From a candidate division WOR-3 bacterium (lineage in GTDB: Bacteria; Hydrothermota; Tepidihabitantia; Tepidihabitantales; Tepidihabitantaceae): 44,697 bases of DNA. The first letter of the stretch is position 1. The number at the start of each line of letters is the position of its first letter. The notes below the pieces were generated by a model. That model did no database searches. It saw only the letters and a list, made by a program, of their open reading frames with translations, and was not told the DNA's origin. Location of the stretch: the NCBI GenBank assembly GCA_039801245.1, contig JBDRUF010000008.1, forward strand, positions 1-44,697, read 5' to 3'. Positions 40,240-44,697 of the stretch are shown piece after piece. The translations under genes were made by a program, and so were the position numbers.

Positions 40240-42753
40240 ATGAAAATGACCTTTACGATTACTACATTAGGTATCATCACGCTGGCTCTGGGTCTGAATC
40301 TGACTCTGCCAGCACTTGATAGCGTCTATTTTTACTACGCTGAGCATAACTATTCACGGGCGTTCGACTTACTCCTGGCCCTTAACAATCAAAGGCTAAA
40401 CCCGGCACAGCAGTTTGCCCTGCAATTGGAACTTGGGGATTACTACCTGGATAAAACAAAGGATTACCCCCGAGCCGAGTCGATTTACCAAAATTTGCTT
40501 ATAAACTATCCGAAACACCCTGAGGCTCCAGCAATTATCTACCGTCTGGCACTCTCCCAAGAACTTCAGGAAAATTTTATGGAGGCGGCGAAGAATTACG
40601 AGCAGGTTGCCACCCGGTATCTCAAATCACCCTATGCCCAGGATGCCCTTGATGCGATTGAACGCTGCTTTAAGAAAAATTATCAGGAGCGGGTCGCCTA
40701 TGTCAACGGCTACCCCATCACCCGCATTGAACTGGATGACCGCATCAGCCGCAATCCCGCTGCCTATGAACCCTATGAAAAGAAACTAACACTCTTGGAC
40801 ACGATGATTGACAACCGACTACTTTATGAGGCGGCAAACGCTGCCGGTCTGGCAAATGAACCTCAGGTTGCCAAAACACTTAACGACATCCGCAACCGGC
40901 AGATGTTTCAGACCTGGTATGAGCGGTATGTTACTGATAAAGCCGAACCTACGGAAAAGGAACTCCGGGCAAACTATAAGAAAAACATCGCCAAATACAC
41001 CACCCCGGAAAAGGTCCACGGCTTCCAACTGGTCGTTGCCTCAAAAACCCTGGCTGACTCTCTCCGTGCAGTTCTACTTGCAGATACAGGCAAATGGGAC
41101 ACGATTGTCAAAACCTACTCCATTGCGCCTGACAAGGAACGCAGCGGTGATATGGGGCTTTTTGCCCGCGGCGTTCAGCCCAAACCAATTGAACAGGTCG
41201 CATTCAAACTCAAACCCGGTGAAATCAGCATACCCATCGCCATCAATGACACCTTTTATATCATCCGTGTTACCGAGAAAAAACCAAAGGAGGTCAAAAC
41301 CTTTGACCAAGTAAAAAACCAGATTGCGGTGGAACTGCGCCAGGAAAGGAGCAATCAGATTTATGAAAAGGAGATTGCCCGTCTCAAAAAGGCGGCAAGT
41401 GTGATTCAGGACACCCTGGCAATTGACCAGAACAAAGATACCCTCGCAGTTGTCAATGGTGTGCCCATTACCAGCGAGCAACTTGAAGAACGCCTCAACT
41501 CCATCCCGCCATTCTTCCGCGGGCAGTTTGAGACCCCTGAAGGCAAACGACGCATCCTTGACCAGTTGATAGTTGAGAAACTCCTCCTGAAGGAGTGTGA
41601 AAAGGAAAAAATCTGGCTCAGCAACCGGGTTATTGACCAGCTCCTCAACCGGCGTACCGCTATCCTGATTGACGCCTACCGCAAAAAAGAGACAACCGAA
41701 AAGGTTCAACTTGACTCCGCCACCCTTTATGCCGAATACCAAAAGACCATCAATGACTTCAAGGAGCCAACCCGGGTCCGCTGCCGGGAGATGGTAACAA
41801 AAACAAGGACAAAGGCAGAACAGCTCCGCACCTGGGCGCTTGCGGGCAGAATTCCGCAGATGATTCACGGCATCGCCCTCTTTGTGTCCGACCCGAACAA
41901 GGCGCAGGAACTTGCCCAAAAATTAAAGGAGACAACCAACACCGACTCCCTTGCCTCACTTGGTGCCCTTGCTCCAGCCAACATCCGCCTTCCCAACACA
42001 CCGGTGCAGAACATTGCGGGGAAGGATATTCCTGACCTCACCCAGCCCTGCAAACTCGCCGGACCATTTACCTCCTCTGAGTTTTGCGCCTTTGCCTTTG
42101 CCGACCTCTCCTCAGCAGACCGGCTCTATCAGCCCGAACTGATTACGGTCCAGACCCAGGAGCAACTTCAGAAACTCCTTGCCGAATCCACACTCCCTAG
42201 TATTGACTCCTCCCATCTTGGCACCTATGTCAAACTCGCCTCTCCCCTGCCGGCATCATTTGTCAAATCCCTGTTCAAACTAAACCCAGGCGAAGTCAGC
42301 GCTCCATTCCAGACCCCAAGCGGCTACCTCATCGTCAAAATAACCCGCAAGGACACCGCCCAGAAGATTGAATTTACCGACCTCATCCGCCGCTTTTCGG
42401 TTTCAGGCAGCAAATGGTCAGGCGGCGAAATCTCCTTAACCCGTGATGACAAAGCCCGGGACCAAAAGGTGGTGAGCGCCGCCTATAGCCTGAGCAAAGG
42501 GGCTTTCTCTCCTGTTATCAAACTGAACGACACCACCTACACCTTCATCAAAATGGAGGAAAAGAAACCGGCTTATACCCGTCCATTCAGCGAGGTCAAA
42601 GGTAAGATAGAAAACAAACTCCGCCGCGAAAAGGAAAAGGAACTCTACGACCAGTTAATCGCCCGCCTGCGGGAAAAGGCAAAGATAGAAATCCTGATGA
42701 AGGAGGATGACTTCAAAACCGAAACCACCGAACCCGCAGAGGAACAAAAGTAA
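40240..42753 (+). CDS. SurA/PpiC-like periplasmic foldase with TPR and two parvulin domains
   Basis: 837 residues from ATG 40240, which has AAAGGAGG at the right distance; a TTG frame from 40225 is less likely. After the signal segment, TPR-like helices (about 30-150: AFDLLLALNNQRLNPAQQFA, YPRAESIYQNLLINYPKHPE) are followed by SurA-type N-domain and PPIC domain one (GDMGLFARGVQPKPIEQVAF). A second N-domain (DTLAVVNGVPITSEQLEERL) leads to a second PPIC-like segment (FVKSLFKLNPGEVSAPFQTP). It should assist outer-membrane protein folding. A bidirectional terminator follows. TPR plus a double SurA unit is unusual. Confidence 0.85.
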   Translation: MKMTFTITTLGIITLALGLNLTLPALDSVYFYYAEHNYSRAFDLLLALNNQRLNPAQQFALQLELGDYYLDKTKDYPRAESIYQNLLINYPKHPEAPAIIYRLALSQELQENFMEAAKNYEQVATRYLKSPYAQDALDAIERCFKKNYQERVAYVNGYPITRIELDDRISRNPAAYEPYEKKLTLLDTMIDNRLLYEAANAAGLANEPQVAKTLNDIRNRQMFQTWYERYVTDKAEPTEKELRANYKKNIAKYTTPEKVHGFQLVVASKTLADSLRAVLLADTGKWDTIVKTYSIAPDKERSGDMGLFARGVQPKPIEQVAFKLKPGEISIPIAINDTFYIIRVTEKKPKEVKTFDQVKNQIAVELRQERSNQIYEKEIARLKKAASVIQDTLAIDQNKDTLAVVNGVPITSEQLEERLNSIPPFFRGQFETPEGKRRILDQLIVEKLLLKECEKEKIWLSNRVIDQLLNRRTAILIDAYRKKETTEKVQLDSATLYAEYQKTINDFKEPTRVRCREMVTKTRTKAEQLRTWALAGRIPQMIHGIALFVSDPNKAQELAQKLKETTNTDSLASLGALAPANIRLPNTPVQNIAGKDIPDLTQPCKLAGPFTSSEFCAFAFADLSSADRLYQPELITVQTQEQLQKLLAESTLPSIDSSHLGTYVKLASPLPASFVKSLFKLNPGEVSAPFQTPSGYLIVKITRKDTAQKIEFTDLIRRFSVSGSKWSGGEISLTRDDKARDQKVVSAAYSLSKGAFSPVIKLNDTTYTFIKMEEKKPAYTRPFSEVKGKIENKLRREKEKELYDQLIARLREKAKIEILMKEDDFKTETTEPAEEQK

Positions 42754-42769
42754 AGAGCACAGAGAGTAT

Positions 42770-42796
42770 AAGGGGCGGCAGTTAATGCCGCCCCTT
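42770..42796. terminator. Strong hairpin terminator between convergent genes
   Basis: AAGGGGCGGCA-GTTAA-TGCCGCCCCTT, an 11-bp perfect GC-rich stem with 5-nt loop, 17 bp after the foldase stop. The plus-strand tail is TATC, so the U-tract is short, but the stem and placement suit a terminator serving both strands. Confidence 0.75.
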
Positions 42797-42837
42797 TATC
42801 TTCAGCCTATTCTGTTCTGTCAGCACCACCTTCCGGC

Positions 42838-43059
42838 TCAACTACTTCCCTTCATTCTACTCGCCGGCTTGGCACGGAGCATCTCATAGACCAGATAGCA
42901 GTCGTTCCAGAGTTCATCCTTGATTCTGTCACCATCACCCCAGTCCAGTCCAAAAGCCTCCCCAAGGGTCCAACCTTGAATGATGACCCCTTGGTCCGCA
43001 GCACTTGTAAAGGCAACAAGCACTACCAAGGCTGTTATCAGCCTTTAGCTCTGTTTCAT
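42838..43059 (-). pseudogene. Small exported protein with in-frame stop at codon 5
   Basis: AGGAGGTAAAG precedes ATG 43059, and the frame reads MKQS-stop-RLITALVVLVAFTSAA, a signal peptide, followed by about 50 residues (WTLGEAFGLDWGDGDRIKDE). The TAA at 43047-43045 interrupts it. Restart at TTG 43029 would lose the basic part of the signal. I do not recognise the family. It is either a recent nonsense mutation or a sequence error. Confidence 0.6.
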
Positions 43060-43074
43060 CTTTACCTCCTGATA

Positions 43075-44432
43075 TTATTTAATTTTTATTAATCTGCCAA
43101 CGACCGGATAGTCCGCTTCATTAATAATAATCATATACACCCCTACCGGCAGCTCCCTAATGTTTATATCTACGATATGCTCTCTTGGCGGCAGAATTCC
43201 GAGGTTAAGCCCAAATCGCCGCCGACCAACAGCATCGACAAAAGCAAGTTGAACCGGTCCAGCCCTATTCAACGCAAATCGTACCGGAACCTGTCTGCAA
43301 AAACTGGATATCCATATCCTTGACCAACCCGCTGGACTAACTGATTCACTTACACCGCCAGCGGAGGGACTTTTGGTGTAATAGATGTGCATTGGATCCA
43401 AACTCCAAAGAGCAAGGTGCAGCCATTCTCCGCTGCTGACAAGACTTGACCAACACTCGTAGGAGGTTATTTTCTCTGGTGCTGACCAGCCGGTATCAAT
43501 CCGGACTGAATGAAATACACCGGAGTCCGGATTTGAGGATGTCCATACCACATTCGGACGATTGCGATTATCAATGCAAATTTCCGGGAGAAAAGCATTA
43601 GCACCAGGCGGACTCACCCGTTCCGGACCTATCCAGAATCACCCCGCTTTGTGGTGTAAAATATCCCGGCTCCACCTTCCTCCCAGACGATATGGGGAAC
43701 GGAAAGCGAATCAACCGCTACCTTCTCGTAATATGACTGACGGTGAGGATAGGAATCGGGAAGATGCACATGCCTTGTCCAGGAATCACCATTATAAAAT
43801 GAGTAGTCAATGCCGTAGGTAACAAAACTCATCCATACCGCATGCAGGTTATTATCACGGTCAGCCGCAAGTGAACCACCCTCCAGGTCCTCGCTGTCCT
43901 GAGCAACAAGAATCGGCGTCCAAAAAGAGTCGCCTTCGCTATCATACCGGGAATACCACATCTTTTCTAAGCCGCCAAGTTCACCAAACAGCAGATGGAT
44001 GCGATTGAGGCTGTCAACGATAATATCATCCGGCACGCTGTTGCGGTCAAAAGCAAGTTTTGGCGTTGACCAGGTATCGCCCAAAAGCCTAGAGTATTTG
44101 ATCTTGGGCGGACGGACATCCTGAGTGCCCAGCAGCACAAGAGGCACTCCGGCAGTGTCAACTACAATTCTCGTGCGCCATAATTCACCAGGGTCACGAA
44201 ACACATTCATCGGGATAATCCAGGTGTCACCGGACCGGCGTGAGTACATTATCTTGTAATGCAATGGCGGACCCTCACGCCAAGAGATATGCGGAATGCC
44301 ATCTCTGGATACTGCCAAATCCGGAATCTGAACCCAGTAGCCCTCTGGTCTTCGGTCAACCCGCTCCGGCGGTGTCCAGGCTGACGCCAGTGAAATAAAT
44401 AATATCAGCCCGCTCAGTAACAATCTCTTCAT
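43075..44432 (-). pseudogene. Frameshifted secreted propeller-type protein with sorting domain
   Basis: Two frames make one protein of about 450 residues. The first (44432-43629) has signal peptide MKRLLLSGLILFISLASA and repeats such as DLAVSRDGIPHISWREGPPL and YSRRSGDTWIIPM; it ends KRGDSG-stop. Reading the other frame across the stop gives W-I-GPERVSPPG, which continues the same repeat logic (GDTWIIP versus GDSWIGP). One missing base near 43633-43641 restores the gene. The second part ends with a sorting-type domain (FALNRAGPVQLAFVDAVGRR, LPVGVYMIIINE). ATG 44432 has GAGGAGG. Mutation or assembly error. Confidence 0.75.
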
Positions 44433-44443
44433 TTTGCCTCCTC

Positions 44444-44697
44444 TTAGTTATTTGTTGAAACCTTTCCTTCAAACTTACGACCTTTTCCCCCTCCCACACC
44501 ACCCCCAACTCGCCCGGTGTTCTGGTTGTCGTGCTTAAACTTTGGCCAAGGGCTATTGGCAAGAACTCCTGAACCCTGAACTGCATTTAGATAACCATCA
44601 CCCGAGCCAATAAATATTATTCCATCCATTGCTATCGCTGCAGACCAATCAACACCTCCTCCTATCAAGTAACGCCATTTGAGGGTACCATCCCGAT
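44444..44697 (-). CDS. C-terminal end of a PQQ-like beta-propeller protein, 5' truncated
   Basis: The frame enters from the right edge (GTLKWRYLIGGGVDWSAAIA) and contains DGIIFIGSGDGYLNAV, a PQQ-binding-like propeller blade, and SPWPKFKHDNQNTGR, the motif that closes many such proteins. It ends with a Gly-rich tail (VGGGVGGGKGRK) where homologues would usually carry a sorting domain. Eleven bases separate it from the next gene, so they are likely one operon. Confidence 0.75.
   Translation of the reverse strand, partial: RDGTLKWRYLIGGGVDWSAAIAMDGIIFIGSGDGYLNAVQGSGVLANSPWPKFKHDNQNTGRVGGGVGGGKGRKFEGKVSTNN

Noticed and set aside
41074-41919. 281-codon minus-strand frame opposite the foldase gene
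   Set aside because: No ribosome site and no domain; the plus strand encodes conserved SurA/PPIC segments.

Overview
The window looks like a chromosomal segment of a diderm (Gram-negative type) bacterium from an uncultured lineage. I infer a WOR-3/Stahlbacteria-like or other FCB-related group; no marker here proves it. Evidence for two membranes: an Omp85 barrel, a PorV-like barrel, another predicted barrel, an LpxB-family protein, a SurA/PpiC-like foldase and several lipoproteins. Many secreted beta-propeller proteins end in a type IX-like C-terminal sorting domain (conserved FDI(T/A)G motif), and one is a gingipain-type C25 peptidase homologue.

Layout. 1-11200 (minus strand): a nearly gapless run of poly-gamma-glutamate genes pgsB-pgsC-pgsW, a predicted outer-membrane barrel, an FN3/LVIVD lipoprotein, the C25 peptidase homologue, a YCF48-type propeller protein and a small PKD-like lipoprotein. 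An LVIVD propeller gene with its own promoter follows. 11743-15088 (minus): two thiolase-fold proteins and two DUF35 (zinc ribbon plus OB-fold) proteins. Both thiolase paralogues lack the nucleophilic Cys and the GHP His, so they resemble Ltp2/ChsH2-type aldolases more than thiolases. 15219-16524 (plus): a pyruvate-kinase-C-domain-like protein, a HIT protein and a zinc-ribbon protein. 16534-19819 (minus): hppA and an lpxB homologue. 20289-23980 (plus): nusA-infB-ylxP. 23977-28139 (minus): TPR lipoprotein, HNH, Omp85, uppP. Then tRNA-Ala(GGC) and mazG (minus), and glyA-eno-ftsB-like (plus). 32047-35427 (minus): trmI-btuF-btuC-btuD-like. 35930-42753 (plus): two propeller proteins with sorting-type C-termini, a PorV-like barrel, a SEC59/phytol-kinase-family protein and a double-parvulin foldase. 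42838-44697 (minus): two broken genes (a nonsense codon and a frameshift) and the end of a PQQ-type propeller gene.

Promoters have a uniform build: TTGAC(A/T/C), almost always a 16-nt spacer, then a TATAAT-like -10. At several genes the -10 box ends only 6-9 nt before the start codon and no Shine-Dalgarno is visible, which predicts leaderless mRNAs. Operon-internal genes mostly have good Shine-Dalgarno sequences.

The best candidates for something undescribed are: (1) poly-gamma-glutamate synthesis linked to an outer-membrane barrel and a surface-protein/C25 set; (2) the paired nucleophile-less thiolase/DUF35 operon with tandem operator-like repeats; (3) a dispersed degenerate 7-bp-period repeat that sits in intergenic regions next to perfect hairpins and also invades gene ends.
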